The notes: a model not told the origin generated them from the sequence alone. A stretch of DNA of 64,000 nucleotides from Cristatella mucedo (GCA_009760855.2 WPIO01000096.1:489001-553000), one strand, 5' to 3'; shown: positions 48,002-58,930, counted from the first letter of the stretch. Translations and numbers: made by a program.

Positions 48002-48255
48002 ATGATCAATGCGAAGGATCATCATCGATCCGGATCAATCAATTCATCCGGATGATCAATCCGGAAGATCATCGTTGATCCGGATCAATCTCAATTCATC
48101 CGGATGATCAATGCGGAGGATCATCATCGATCCGGATCAATCCCAATTCATCCGGATGATCAATCCGGAGGATCATCGTCGATCCGGATCAATCAATTCT
48201 TCCGGATGATCGATGCGGAGGATCATCATCGATCCGGATCAGTCAATTCATCCGG
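48002..48255. repeat. GATC-rich minisatellite with alternating 50/52-bp units
   Basis: Five copies start at about 48,002, 48,052, 48,104, 48,156 and 48,206. Units 1, 3 and 5 carry the ATGCG and GATCATCATCGATCC version. Units 2 and 4 carry ATCCGG and GATCATCGTxGATCC. The true period is therefore a dimer of about 102 bp. Each unit contains near-palindromic GATCCGGATC. Confidence 0.9.
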
Positions 48256-48879
48256 ATGAATCATGTTCGGCTACATCTGGAGGCTACCGGAGGTAACCGC
48301 TGGTATTTTGAATGAAATGAATTGCTCCTATTTGGAAGCGCAATCACAAAAGCGTGAGCTAGTTTTACTGCCGCTATTTTGGCCATCCTTCTCAGCGTAC
48401 AGTCGGGCCGGATTTGTTATTTGGTCTTCTTACATTCTTGTCAGAGTATAAAACAGGTGCTGTTTAAAGCTTGGCACATCGGTCACCGCGACACTGCAAA
48501 GAGCTACCTCCGGATGCATCGTTCAAAGACCTGGCGAGAAGCGGCGGCTCTCGTTCAGCTACCGTCAGCAGCATTAGGCAGGGTGAGTGAGTGCGTCACG
48601 AAAAGCAAGTTCGCTCGTGCCGTCTCCGCACAGTCCCCCCCCCCCCGGTGCGAACCGGTACCTCCTCGGTCCCATCAGCAGCGACCACTCAGCTCGATTG
48701 AATGGTCTCCCATAAAGCAGGTTTCATTAGAATCGTAGTCCTAATTTTGACCTACTATTAAACCACGAGGAAGTGAATCGCACTTCCTTTTTCATTGATT
48801 GATATTCCTCCGCGAGCGATATCGTCCTTTGAAGCGCCGCCCTGGTTCACTTTTCGAGTAATAGATGCTTCTTATCGCT
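48256..48879. other. Unassigned sequence
   Basis: The AGTCAAAGTGTAAAACAG(x)CGCTGT / AGCTTGGC(x)CATCGGT stretch at 47,910-47,955 recurs at 48,440-48,485, as does GCTAGTTTT (47,878 and 48,357), so the minisatellite sits between two copies of a local duplication of about 80 bp or more. A C-run lies at about 48,637-48,649. No gene recognised. Confidence 0.5.
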
Positions 48880-48985
48880 GTAATTATAATGACAATAACT
48901 TATAATAAATTGTATTAATAATGATTACGCATTTGACATGGTGCCCCCGAAGAGCTCTTTCTAGTCCTTTTACATATAGACACAA
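48880..48985 (-). mobile_element. L2-like 3' tail fragment
   Basis: AATAATGATTACGCATTTGA, then CCCCGAAGAGCTCTTTCTAG and TCCTTTTACAT, follow the order of the family tail. Weak to moderate match. Confidence 0.5.
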
Positions 48986-49135
48986 ATCAATTGAATTTGG
49001 GTTGCGTACTTCAAAGGACACTGATTGTCAGCCATTTTGAGGCAGCACTAACATTGCTGTCCATGCTCGCGCATGCAGTTTCAAGTGCATTATTATTATT
49101 ATTATAAGCTGTCATCGACTCGTCGTGCAGCCGCA

Positions 49136-49228
49136 GCTCCGGGAGCGAGAGCGAGGCTCCGGTAGCGAGAGCGAGGCTCCGGTAGCGAGAGCGAGGCTCC
49201 GAGAGCGTGAGCAAGGCTCCGGGAGCGA
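49136..49228. repeat. 20-bp minisatellite, 4.7 copies
   Basis: Unit GCTCCGGTAGCGAGAGCGAG with starts at 49,136, 49,156, 49,176, 49,196 and 49,216. The outer copies carry substitutions. Confidence 0.95.
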
Positions 49229-49259
49229 GCCGGCTTAGAGAGGCTCCGCGAACTAAACT

Positions 49260-50330
49260 CAGCTCAGGCGACGGTTGCAGCGGCGGTGGCGGTGGCTGCG
49301 ACTACTGAGGCGGCTGAGGCAGTCAGCGAACTACTGAGACTACTGAGGCGGTCAGCGAACGCAACGTCAATGGTGGCCGTAAAGGGCGACGGCGGCGTGC
49401 GACGTGAGCGAATGCGGCCGGCGGCTTCGACTGGCAAAGCCGAGTCGGCGGCTGTCCACCGGATGCGACTGTGACCGTCAAAGGCAACTGCGCGCGACGT
49501 GGGCGACTGCGGTCGGCGTCTTTGGCAGGCAAAGGACGCCGGTCGGCCGGCCGGCGTTTGCGACTTTCAGCGGCCGCGCTTAGACGGGCCGTGCGTCGGC
49601 TGCAACGGCTGCCGGCGTCTTCGTCGGCAGCCAGCCAGAGAAACCAATCGTGGCCGTAGAAGACGACTCCGTGCGACGTGGGCGAGTGCGACCGGCGGCG
49701 TCTTTGACGGTCGAAGTCGAAGGCCGCTGCCGGTGGCTGCCGGCGTCGGCTTTGGGGGCTTTTGGGCAAAAGCAACTGTGGCCGTCAAAAGCGACCGTGG
49801 CAGATATCGGGAGGGGGAAGCCGACCTTGGAGACAACGGCGGGTAATTTCTGCGGCCAATGAGGGTGATGACCGCCATCGCGTGCGACGGCGGCTCTTGC
49901 GACGGCGGCTCGCCTCTTGTCCAACTCCGACTTTGATAAGCGGCGGCGACCGGTAGCCCGCGACTGCGGCGGCGGGCGATGCTGCTGCAGATGCAGGCCA
50001 CTCCGGGATTTGCCAGTGCTCCTAACGGCGTCCGCTAGGAATCGATCCTGCCGCCGGAAGCCGACGACTGCATCTGTCGACGCTGACTTACTTTGCCAGT
50101 GACTCGTATGGTGGTCCGTGACTACCGCCAGCGGCTGGCGACCGGCAGCAGCAGTGCCGGAGACACTAGCTGGCCGTCGTATACGTCGTCGACCGATCCG
50201 GTTGCGCCGGTAGCGGCAGGCCGTCTGCCAAATCGCCCGCCGCTGTTGCTTGCGCCGGCCGCCGTCGACGTCGGCGGCCGCCAATGCAGTCGCCGGCCGC
50301 CGGCCTGTTGCTTATTTTCTTCAGCCGAGA
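49260..50330. repeat. GC-rich degenerate repeat region
   Basis: Very CpG- and CGGC-rich. The motif GACGTGxGCGAxTGCGxxCGG recurs near 49,400, 49,496 and 49,675, and GGCGTCTTTG-type pieces recur between. Many frames are open on both strands at once (up to 234 codons on the minus strand, 49,580-50,284), as expected from the composition. No domain recognised. Confidence 0.55.
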
Positions 50331-50370
50331 TTGCTGTAAGATCCGATAGAACCTTTGACTGAGGCGAACA

Positions 50371-50424
50371 AGTGCCGCAGCACTAATGCCGCGCGAATAA
50401 GCGTCGCATTAGTGCTGCGTCACT
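50371..50424. repeat. 19-bp inverted repeat (18/19 pairs), 16-nt loop
   Basis: The arm at 50,371-50,389 (AGTGCCGCAGCACTAATGC) pairs with 50,406-50,424 (GCATTAGTGCTGCGTCACT), with one mismatch. The fold resembles a short precursor hairpin or a very small MITE remnant. Confidence 0.8.
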
Positions 50425-50429
50425 CTTCC

Positions 50430-51162
50430 CGCCCTGAGAGCGGTCGGCAGAGATGGCCGAGCTAAGTTACCTTCTTCCGAACAGCTGGGTCTCGCTCGGG
50501 CGCGCCGTCCCACGGCAGAGGATCGATACCTTTCAGAGTGTCATCCTCTCGGTAGGAGACGTCGATTAGTGATTCGTGTTCTGGAACCATGGCAACCAAT
50601 AACAAATCAACTGCAATGCAACTCGTTCTGCATGGTATCAGAATTACTGGCCTTGCATGTCGCCAAGTAAAGTCTGCACCATCGGACAGGAATGTCACGC
50701 ACCTGATGACACGCAAGCGGTGGCGTCTTGAAATACCACGAAAGCTCATATCTAACCGAGCAAGCAATAGATGTAAGCGGATACTTCACATTAAACTATG
50801 TAACTGAACGAAGAAATGAGCTGAAGAAATCAACGGATGCAATCTAACAAGGAAACGCTAATTACTACCATCGGATCGCATGGCTTTGCCGCGGGCTTAA
50901 GCCTTTTGATTAAATACTGTGCATTACGTTAAACCAATTCATCTCTAATTACCCCTCAGCACCCTTGAATTGCTGATCTACAATTCTTACAGTTGCTTAT
51001 TGGAGTTTTACTTACATTTTCGTTCGTTAAATATGTAGCGGCGTCACTAAGAGGACCCACTGAAAAGTTTTTTAAGGGACGTAAATCAATTTCTTTCTCT
51101 GTAAGGATAACTGATTCGTTGCAAGGCTGTCTTCGTAGGTGCCATGTATATCAAGTTAAAGC

Positions 51163-51165
<3 letters not shown>
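50430..51165. other. Unassigned sequence
   Basis: AGAGATGGCCGAGC near 50,450 resembles the start of a Leu/Ser tRNA, but no matching T-arm or acceptor stem follows. No gene recognised. Confidence 0.4.

Positions 51166-51199
<34 letters not shown>
51166..51199. repeat. (TA)n microsatellite
   Basis: Pure TA run of about 17 copies. Confidence 0.95.
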
Positions 51200-51201
<2 letters not shown>

Positions 51202-51438
51202 AACTATTAACATTGGATATTTCGCTAGCCATTTGCTCTGTAAATTGAATGATGGGAGCTTAACTCAGGCGCCGCTGCAATTTCGAAGTGGTCTCCTCTA
51301 TTTTTAGTGACAACCTTTTGCGAACTAGATCATAATGAAGATCACAACTATTTTGCTAAGTGAACGAATGAGATCCAACAACTAAATACGGTATATCCGA
51401 ATTTTGTCTACGTTTCTCGACCGTTACTCTAATGTATA

Positions 51439-51505
51439 GCGCCTGGAAAGAGAATAAGTTATTTAAGACCGCTTTATCAAGTGTGCTATTGTTATTATTA
51501 CTCTC
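51439..51505 (+). mobile_element. L2-like 3' tail fragment
   Basis: TAGCGCCTGGAAAGAGAATA, then CCGCTTTATCAAGTGTGC and a (TTATT)n-type run: the family tail in + orientation. Confidence 0.7.
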
Positions 51506-51714
51506 ATTTGTTATAAAGCAGACCTTTCACTAAATTTCTCTGCTAAAAGTCGGCATGACCTCCAGATCCATGGCTCATTAGTTAGAGGTTGATGTCATTA
51601 ACTCGTATTATGACATTTGGTTTTTGTAGCGCCGACTGGGCGTTCGTTTCATACGCACGGCGGCGGCAGCTGACGCGCCTTCTGATCGACGGTTCCCGGA
51701 GCTCCAAGTTGAAT

Positions 51715-51875
51715 TCATTAAAATAAATTAATTCATATAACTATATAAACAATGTATAATATAAAGTACCATATTATATTATAATTCTATAAATTTATGT
51801 AATTGTATACTTACATATTATTTATATTTAAATTTACATAAAAAATTTATATAATATCATATTACATTATAGCTT

Positions 51876-51908
<33 letters not shown>

Positions 51909-51935
51909 GTAAATATATATATACATGAATAAATT
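51715..51935. repeat. AT-rich low-complexity region
   Basis: Almost pure A/T with a (TA)n core near 51,876-51,898. Confidence 0.85.
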
Positions 51936-51967
51936 TCTCGTTGAACTCTACTAGAGCCCTTGCCAGT

Positions 51968-52310
51968 TCTCATGCAACGGCATGAAATATCCCGGCCCGC
52001 TCTGCATTTTCCAACTGCAATGCACCTACTTTGCCTGCAATAGTCATCGTTGAACTGCTGCTTTCATTGTGCTCATTGTGGAAAACGGGGTTCGGGATTG
52101 TATCGCCAAACTGTATGTTATATATATATATATATATTTATTTATTTATTTATTTATTATTTATTTATTTATTTATTGTATGCGATAGTTTAACGCTTTG
52201 TATTGCTACGGCCCTCTGCCTCTGGGCAATAGGAGGCCATAGCATTAAATCACGCCCACTCAATATCTTTTAATTACCTGGGTAAACCCGAGACAATTAT
52301 CCATAACGTG
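51968..52310 (+). repeat. Microsatellite-carrying dispersed repeat, copy 1
   Basis: Flanks match 56,214-56,635. On the left: AACTGCAATGCACCTACTTT, GTCATCGTxGAACTGC, GGATTGTATCGCCAAA and TGTATGTT. On the right: CAATAGGAGGCC, AxATCACGCCxACTCAAT, ACCCGAGACA. In this copy the centre is (TA)n followed by (TTTA)n at 52,119-52,177. Confidence 0.85.
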
Positions 52311-53000
52311 ACACTCGGGATAAAGCGCCCACACGCGACGCGCGATTACAAAGCACCATTTCCATACTTTAAGCAACGTTACCAAACGCCATCGATAAAT
52401 TTGCTCCTTGTCGACCCTACGAAACCGTTGATGACCTTGACAAATATCCGTCGAGGAACGCGTCAATTCCGAGCGACATGGGCCAATTCAGAATAGCAGC
52501 GGTCAGTGACAGGGCGAGGACTTTCATTCAGGAACGCGAGACAGGCAAAGTTTTTAGCTGGCTAGTCACGGCTCGCTAGATTTGCGTGTAGGCCAGCAAG
52601 ACTCGCCACGAATGCGTAAAATCGTAGCGCAAAATGCTGGTAATAATTGGAATAATTGAATCTTGCGGTTCCTCATCGACTGAAATTTGGAGATAAGGAT
52701 AAAGAATAATGATAAAGATAATAATAAATCGCCAAGCAGTCGGCTGCGACTGCGAGGGGGCGTGCGAAGCGGCGGGCACGCGGCGGCGGCCACGGCGGCC
52801 CGGGTCGCTGCCTCCGCCGCCGGGTAGCAGCGACGAAGGCCTCCTTTCTCTGGCTCCGCCCCCGTCATCGGATCATGCATTGGTCGCGCTTCCTGTTTTT
52901 AAACCTGCTACTTTGCATCGTCGTTCTCATAGCTGCAACTTGTGCGTCCGCTGGTTTTAGTCAGAGACGCTATAGAGCGGCTCGTCCTGACGATGGCTTT
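52311..53000. other. Unassigned sequence
   Basis: A GC-rich patch at 52,755-52,870 (CGGCGGCGGCCACGG) lies between AT-richer stretches. No domain in any frame. Confidence 0.4.
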
Positions 53001-53264
53001 ATTACCTGAGATACTCTATTCCCTGAGAGCACATAGCAATTCAAAGTGAACGTGCAGATATAGATTATTTCCTGAGATACTCTATTTCCTGAGAGCACAT
53101 AGCAATTCAAAGTGAACGTGCAGATATAGATTATTCCCTGAGATACTCTATTTCCTGAGAGCACATAGCAATTCAAAGTGAACGTGCAGATATAGATTAT
53201 TCCCTGAGATACTTTATTCCCTGAGAGCATATAGCAATTCAAAGTGAACGTGCAGATATAGATT
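53001..53264. repeat. 66-bp tandem repeat, four copies
   Basis: Starts at 53,001, 53,067, 53,133 and 53,199. The core is CCTGAGATACTCTATTxCCT, then GAGAGCACATAGCAATTC and AAAGTGAACGTGCAGATATA. Because 66 is a multiple of three, a minus-strand frame (52,970-53,314) stays open and repeats a 22-residue unit (ICTFTLNCYVLSGNRVSQ...). Coding is unproven. Confidence 0.95.
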
Positions 53265-53574
53265 TTTGCGTTTCGAGTTTGCTCACTGGTGTGAAAATCC
53301 CCGCACGTCAACATCAGTCAGCTCAGTCCAGCATACAAACGCTGCCTGCTATACTCTTTAAAGAACTTTTACGATTCACCGCCTTTCAAAGCCTAATTTA
53401 TGGCAAACAAAATGCTAAATGATGAATTGATAACTCTGATGACTAAAAATTGCATGATCGAGCGGCGGACTAGGCACTTGTTTGCATCACTTGGGATTGC
53501 CAAACTTCTTAAGGCTAGCAAAAGAGAACTCCTCACAGTGAGACAGATAATAAAAGCACTGCGCCTTGTAAAAA

Positions 53575-53655
53575 GATACTAGCTGATTGATTAGCCTTTT
53601 TTGTATAGCGACAGAAGAGCCTTGATGGCTTTCACCACCGCTTGCACCCTATGCA
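53575..53655 (-). repeat. SINE-like repeat copy
   Basis: CTAGCTGATTGATTAGCCTT, GCGACAGAAGAGCCTTGATG and CACCACCGCTTGCA match the family at 30,082, 57,115 and 60,020. It is joined directly to an L2-like tail. Confidence 0.6.
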
Positions 53656-53760
53656 GTAAACTTAAAGCGCCTGGAAAAAGATTGAGCTCTTGGAGGGCGC
53701 TTTATCAATAACATTATTATTATGATTCGTATTATTATTATTTTTATTGTTATTAGTATG
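53656..53760 (+). mobile_element. L2-like 3' tail fragment
   Basis: AAAGCGCCTGGAAAAAGATT, GGAGGGCGCTTTATCAATAA and an (ATTATT)n end: a clear + orientation family tail. Confidence 0.8.
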
Positions 53761-54109
53761 CCATCGCGGATCATTGAGCGACCTCCGGGCTCCGAAACCC
53801 AGCCATCGCGCCTTCAATCTTGCTAATATTTTGTAGCCGAGCTAATTTTTTGAATGACTGAGAAGTAGCCAAGACGTCAGCGGTCACAGGCCGTCGAAAA
53901 TGTTCGCCCTAGCGGCAGTGCGCGGGGTCTCTCGGGGAAGCTCGCGAAACTCGGACAAGACCTTTGCAAAGACCGTACGCAGTGACCTCGAGGCTGCGCT
54001 CCGTGGTGAGCAGCCTCGGCTTCAGCAGCTCACCTCGACCCTCCAAGTGCTTCCTTCTCTCTGCAACGAAAGAGCGAGCGCATAGCGCGTTCGCGCAAAT
54101 GCCGATTGC

Positions 54110-54321
54110 TTCTCAGCGACCAATACGCGGCCGCGGCAACGCCACCGGCAGCAAACGCAGCCAAGATGGCAGCCGTGAGCGATCCTACTCTCATCGCTGC
54201 TTTAAAAAGAAAATGCGACTCACTTCTCAGCGACCAATACGCGGCCGCGGCAACGCCACCGGCAGCAAACGCAGCCAAGACGGCAGCCGTGAGCAATCCT
54301 ACTTTCATCGCTGCTTTAAAA
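54110..54321. repeat. 114-bp tandem duplication
   Basis: TTCTCAGCGACCAATACGCG at 54,110 recurs at 54,224, and the rest of the unit matches with few substitutions up to CATCGCTGCTTTAAAA. The unit contains GCGGCCGC and AAGATGGCAGC (first copy) or AAGACGGCAGC (second copy), similar to a YY1 site. The frame 54,106-54,333 repeats a 38-residue unit, but there is no domain. Confidence 0.95.
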
Positions 54322-54593
54322 TCGCTGCCTTAAAAACAACGCTCGCTTCGTAGCGCACCGCGTCGCGTCAGCGCGAGCGAGGCGACGCCGCAAACGATGG
54401 CCGCCGCCGCCGCCGTCGCTGCCAATCGCCTACCACTGCCGGCTGCCGCGCACATCCGGTGGCGGTTAAATGCGCTACACCGCTTTAAGAGATTAGAAAA
54501 AGCCAAGTGACTTCGAAGGCTTTGCCGAAATGAGTCCGACCATCTACCTATTCGGTGAAAGTGCAGCGAGGAATTCGATTTTTAATCGATCCG

Positions 54594-54628
54594 GCCGATC
54601 GATCGATCGACCGACCGATCGATCGATT
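54594..54628. repeat. (GATC)n/(GACC)n tetranucleotide run
   Basis: CGATCGATCGATCGACC-type run, self-complementary. Confidence 0.9.
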
Positions 54629-54629
54629 C

Positions 54630-56213
54630 TGGACATAAGTTTGCATCGGAGATTAGACGAAGCCTCGTTACTGCGGCTGCTTACCCTCGTCAAGATTGTG
54701 CGCATGATTATGCCACGTCGTGATTAGCGGAATTCCACCTGTCCTCAATGGAACTCTGAATTTCCTTTTCGACACGTTTGCATCTGCTGAGTAGGAGAGG
54801 AAGCGAGCTGATTAGTTACTAGCGCAGGCTCATCGGACGGCGAGCCGATGGCTCGCTTTTCCTGACACCTGCAAATATTTCAAAAAATCCAGGTTGTGAC
54901 GAGCGTCGAATTCTTGAGTGTGGCTGAAGACAGGCTTAGAGCTAGCGTACCTTGTCTTCGTCGAGAAATAGAAATCGAGTCTTTGCGGGCGCTTACCCAT
55001 CGCAGCCAGCGCCCAGCGCTCCGCTCCAAGTGCCGGCCGCCACCAGCTCCGCTGCTGCGCCTGCGCACAGCTGCTTTGGACTGCCCACGTGACCGGAAGC
55101 TTGTACGGAACTATTCATTTGCTGCGCGTGGGACCAAAATATGCTCGCGACAATTCCTTCTATTCGCACAGTGTACACGTTTCCGTCAATAGCCAATAGT
55201 CAATAGCTGCCAGTCCACGTGCTCGGCGAAAGTGAAGAAGCATTACATTGCCAGCCACCTTTGACCCGAGGCTTCGCATCCGGGTGGACCGCAATAGACT
55301 TAGACGCAATAGACACCCTAGGGAGGGGGCGCGGACGCCATCTTAGCAGCCGCCTTGGGTCAACTAATTGCAGCTCGGGTCACACGACCAGGGGCATCGC
55401 TCGCTCCTGACTTGCTGCCAGTTCGGCATCCTGATTGGCCGCTACCCTCTATTCTTCTCGACCTATCAGTGCGAGCGGCCAGCGCAGCCACAGCGAGTAC
55501 ATCTGTCGCGCGCACTCGAGGCAGTTGAGCCTAACAGTTTCGCATGCCTGCTGGAGCGGTAACCCGACTAACGCGCGCAGGACGAAAGGGCGGAGAACAA
55601 AAGCTCGAAACGACCTACTGTAAGCGCAGGACAAAAGTGCGCCGACAAAAGAAAGAAAAAGGTAATTGTATGCGTTCCTAGATTAAATAGATATTCATAG
55701 TTAGAGTACGTTATTGGACTAAATGCATACGTTATATAATTCACGTCGCATAATAGTTTATGCCAGCTTGCAAATATATTTTGAAACGGCATGACTATAT
55801 AGGAAGAGTTTATATAGCCTAATAACGTTAGCCTATTAGTTAATGAAATGCTCAGGTTGTGTGCGACTCCTTGGAAATAATCTCCAACTAGGACTTTCCG
55901 GGGTAGGTTGTTGATGTTTTGAGCATAAAACATTCGGGTGCCACGGATATCTGAAGTACCCCGCGATACAGCTGTCACTTCCACAATAACACTGAGAACA
56001 CTGTGATTTTGATTCCAAATTATACAGAATAGTGTTACAGTTTTACCACCAAATTGCATGCAACTGGCACGTTCTCGCGCTATGGCCTCAAACGACCTCC
56101 AGGTCAGCCGCCTTATTTACCGACTCGAACGGCGATACAGCTGCCATTTACGCCGTAACAAGATATGCTCTAAGTTTACCAACCAAGTTTCACGATAGAG
56201 CCGGCTCTCGCTG
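54630..56213. other. Unassigned sequence, partly CpG-rich
   Basis: 54,990-55,600 is CpG-rich and has a GCCATCTT motif near 55,338 (YY1-like in reverse), so an unrecognised promoter is conceivable. A 163-codon minus frame (55,568-56,059) has no recognisable domain. No exon chain seen. Confidence 0.35.
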
Positions 56214-56635
<422 letters not shown>

Positions 56636-56639
56636 TTCA

Positions 56640-56940
56640 AAACTATAGCTTAACAACACCTCTGCAGCTAGGCTTGTCTGTCGCGATCGTCAAAGTTTCT
56701 ACATCACACCAGTTATCGCCGACATGCACTGGCTCCCAGTCATGCAACGCATTGACTTCAAGGTTTTGCCACTCACTTTTAGGTCTCTTCATTTTTTGGC
56801 TCCAGCCTACATATCAGATCTACTCCCCCGCCAGGCTAAGCATCATACTACTTGCTTTTCGGAAAGTAATCGCTTACCTATACCTCGTACGAACCTCAAA
56901 TCCTGGGAGCGTTCAGGTCAGCGAGATTCTGTCAATGCTC
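56640..56940 (+). pseudogene. L2-like RT C-terminal fragment
   Basis: Two frames together give the family C-terminus: PLQLGLSVAIV, then MHWLPVMQRIDFKVLPLTFR and APAYISDLLPRQAKHHTTCF, then IPRTNLKSWE. Frame changes show decay. Both ends are truncated and there is no tail. Confidence 0.8.
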
Positions 56941-57114
56941 CCAGGACCGCAGGGTCGCCACGTCCACTTATCAGAACCGGCGTTCGAAAAATTAAGCTGC
57001 GTTGCAGCGAGTGCAGACTCATCCGGTAAGGAGTGATTTGTATCCTAAAAATTGAAATGTTGTCGATTTTCGGCTTCGAAGCTAGATCTGCCAGACTTTA
57101 GTCCAGCGTAGTGA

Positions 57115-57192
57115 TGATAGCTGATTCAACAGCCTCATTTGTACAGAGGCAGAAGAGCCTTAAAGGCAATCAACACCGTTCGCAGTGGATAA
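57115..57192 (-). repeat. SINE-like repeat copy
   Basis: TAGCTGATTCAACAGCCTCA, AGAAGAGCCTTAAAGGCAAT and CACCGTTCGCAGTGG match the family. Only the region away from the B box is kept. Confidence 0.55.
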
Positions 57193-57436
57193 TATAATGA
57201 TAATAATAATAATAAAGATCGTCCGCAGCAGACAAAAACTCATGCCGACCAATCAAATTCCTGACCTGATGGTCAGTTTGTTCTCTCCAAATTCATCGGT
57301 GATTGGTCCAAATGGCATGCACTTGCCTTGACCTTTAAGCCACTGTCTCAAATTTTCTACTCGTGGCTTGCACACCCTATGCGGGTGCGCACTACTTATC
57401 CTGATCTCCCAGCTAGCTTCCAGAGTACGCTCGATA

Positions 57437-57716
57437 GCACTGCAGCCGAGTTAACGAGTGCTAGCCTATTCCAGCTACGGCCCCCTACTATCTATGCCCG
57501 TTCTCGGTCGTTACGCGGGCCCTCCGGCAACAGCGGTTCACGGTTGATCGACCGGGCACGCAACACTTTATATGATAAACACGAATGCGCTATACAATTG
57601 GGGATCCTAAACAAGTCTACAGGGGAAGGTCCTATATAAGGTTAACTACAGGGGCGCGAGATGACGCTACAAGCGCGGATAAGCGTGTTAGTTTCTCAGT
57701 CGGCTCCTGCAGTCAC
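57437..57716 (-). mobile_element. Candidate LTR family, minus copy, right half
   Basis: The reverse complement runs from the position matching 31,683 (GACTGCAGGAGCCGACTGAG) through TATCATATAAAGTG and GCGTAACGACC to ATAGATAGTAGGGGGCC and AACTCGGCTGCAG. The other half lies at 58,686-58,930, beyond an inserted L2-like element. Confidence 0.7.
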
Positions 57717-58685
57717 ACAGTCACAGTAATAATGCACTTGATAATGCACTTGATAATGGACTTGATAAAGCGCCCTCAGAGAACTCAATCTCTCTCTAGG
57801 CACTTTACAAAGGGAAACGCGATTGAATCGTGAGTAATATCATGTTTATAATAATAACAATGCACTTGATAAAGCGCCCTCAGAGAACTCAATCTCTCTC
57901 TAGGCGCTTTACATTTGCTGCAAAGGGAAACGCGATTAAATGGTGAGTAATGTTGCGCTTGATAAAAAACGTGAATAGCATGGTCAGGGGTGACATGCAC
58001 AGGGTCAGCATGCAAATGCGGTTAGTGGCAGCATGCACAGTGTCAGCACGTAAAATCACATCAAGGACGAATCTCAGGGATGCACTAAATGCTGTCCTGA
58101 ATAGATGTGTTTTTAAGATCTTTTTAAATGTGGTCAAGTCAGGGGATGTTCTGACGCAAGTCGGGAGTGAGTTCCAGGCTTTGGGAGCATACGAGCTAAA
58201 TGCACGGTCTCTAAAGGATTTGAGGTTTGTACGACGTATTGGTAAACTGTTGGATTCCGAAAAGCGGGTGGTACGATGCTTGGCCTGGTGGGGAGTAGAT
58301 CTGAGAGATAGGCTGGAGCCAAAGAATGAAGTGACCTAAAAGTGAGCGACAAGACCTTGAAGTCAATCCGTTGCTTGTCTGGTAGCCAGTGCAGGTCGGC
58401 TAGAAGTGGTGTGATGAGGCAACTGCGAAGCTCACGAAAGACAAGCGTAGCTGCGGAGTTTTGCACCAGCTGTAATCGCCTGATTAAATTGTAAATTGTA
58501 AATTTGTAAATTGTAAAGATGGTAGATTTATTTTTATATTATTATTATTATATTATTTTTATATTATTATTTTTTTATATATTTTTTTTTATTTTTATAT
58601 TTATAGATTGTAGATTGTAAATCGCCTGATTGTAATCGCCTAATCGCCTGATGCACATGCCGGTAGGCCAGTAAGCAGTGAGTTA
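57717..58685 (-). mobile_element. L2-like element nested in the candidate LTR
   Basis: The 3' tail (AATAATGCACTTGATAA ... GCGCCCTCAGAGAACTCAAT) is present twice, at 57,717-57,800 and 57,858-57,925. The body follows the order of 960-1,620: LKTHLFRTAFSAS, the RPSI / SLHSLAPAYLSDLL region and TPLLADLHWLPDKQRIDFKV, ending at GGCCAGTAAGCAGTGAGTTA. Frameshifts and stops are present. It splits the candidate LTR exactly after the CGGAGTCCTG motif. Confidence 0.85.
58490..58640. repeat. AT-rich expansion inside the nested element
   Basis: TTGTAAATTGTAAA repeats and ATTATTATT/TTTTTATAT runs lie between repeated copies of CGCCTGAT (58,478, 58,622, 58,645). The element at 1,585 has a single CGCCTGATCGCACATG here, so this is a local slippage-type insertion of about 150 bp. 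Confidence 0.8.
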
Positions 58686-58930
58686 CAGGACTCCGTCCCA
58701 CCAGTACAAGCAAACGCCGTCAAAGACCCGGCTAGCTGAGTACTCTGGGATAGACGGAGTGGACGTCTACCGCCGTCGAGAGCTTCCGCCAAAAGAGAGC
58801 GAGCCGCCGTCCCAAGTTCCGGTCCTCCGGCCTCTCGGGGCTGATCCTAGGCTTTGCCCTTCCGGGACAAGGCGACGCCCAGTACAACGTATCAATGTCA
58901 GGGGCTCCGCCTACGCTAACGTAAAGCACT
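58686..58930 (-). mobile_element. Candidate LTR family, minus copy, left half
   Basis: The reverse complement matches 31,448-31,682: GTAGGCGGAGCCCCTGACAT, GGGCGTCGCCTTG, GGACCGGAACT, GGCGGAAGC, AGAGTACTCAGCTAGCCGG, CTTGTACTGGTGxGACGGAG. Separated from its continuation by the L2-like insertion. Confidence 0.75.

Noticed and set aside
48002-48255. CRISPR-like array
   Set aside because: Repeats are contiguous with no unique spacers and the genome is eukaryotic. It is a minisatellite.
49580-50284. 234-codon minus frame in GC-rich DNA
   Set aside because: Several frames are open on both strands because stop codons are rare at this composition. No domain.
50450-50500. tRNA-Leu/Ser-like start (AGAGATGGCCGAGC)
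   Set aside because: No matching T-arm, anticodon arm or acceptor stem follows.
54397-54510. 37-codon frame starting MAAAAAVAANRL with a good start context
   Set aside because: Alanine start comes from a GCC repeat. Too short and unsupported, though it could be a first exon.
55568-56059. 163-codon minus-strand frame
   Set aside because: The longest non-repetitive frame outside RT, but no motif, no neighbours and no repeat or homology I recognise. Left as unassigned.
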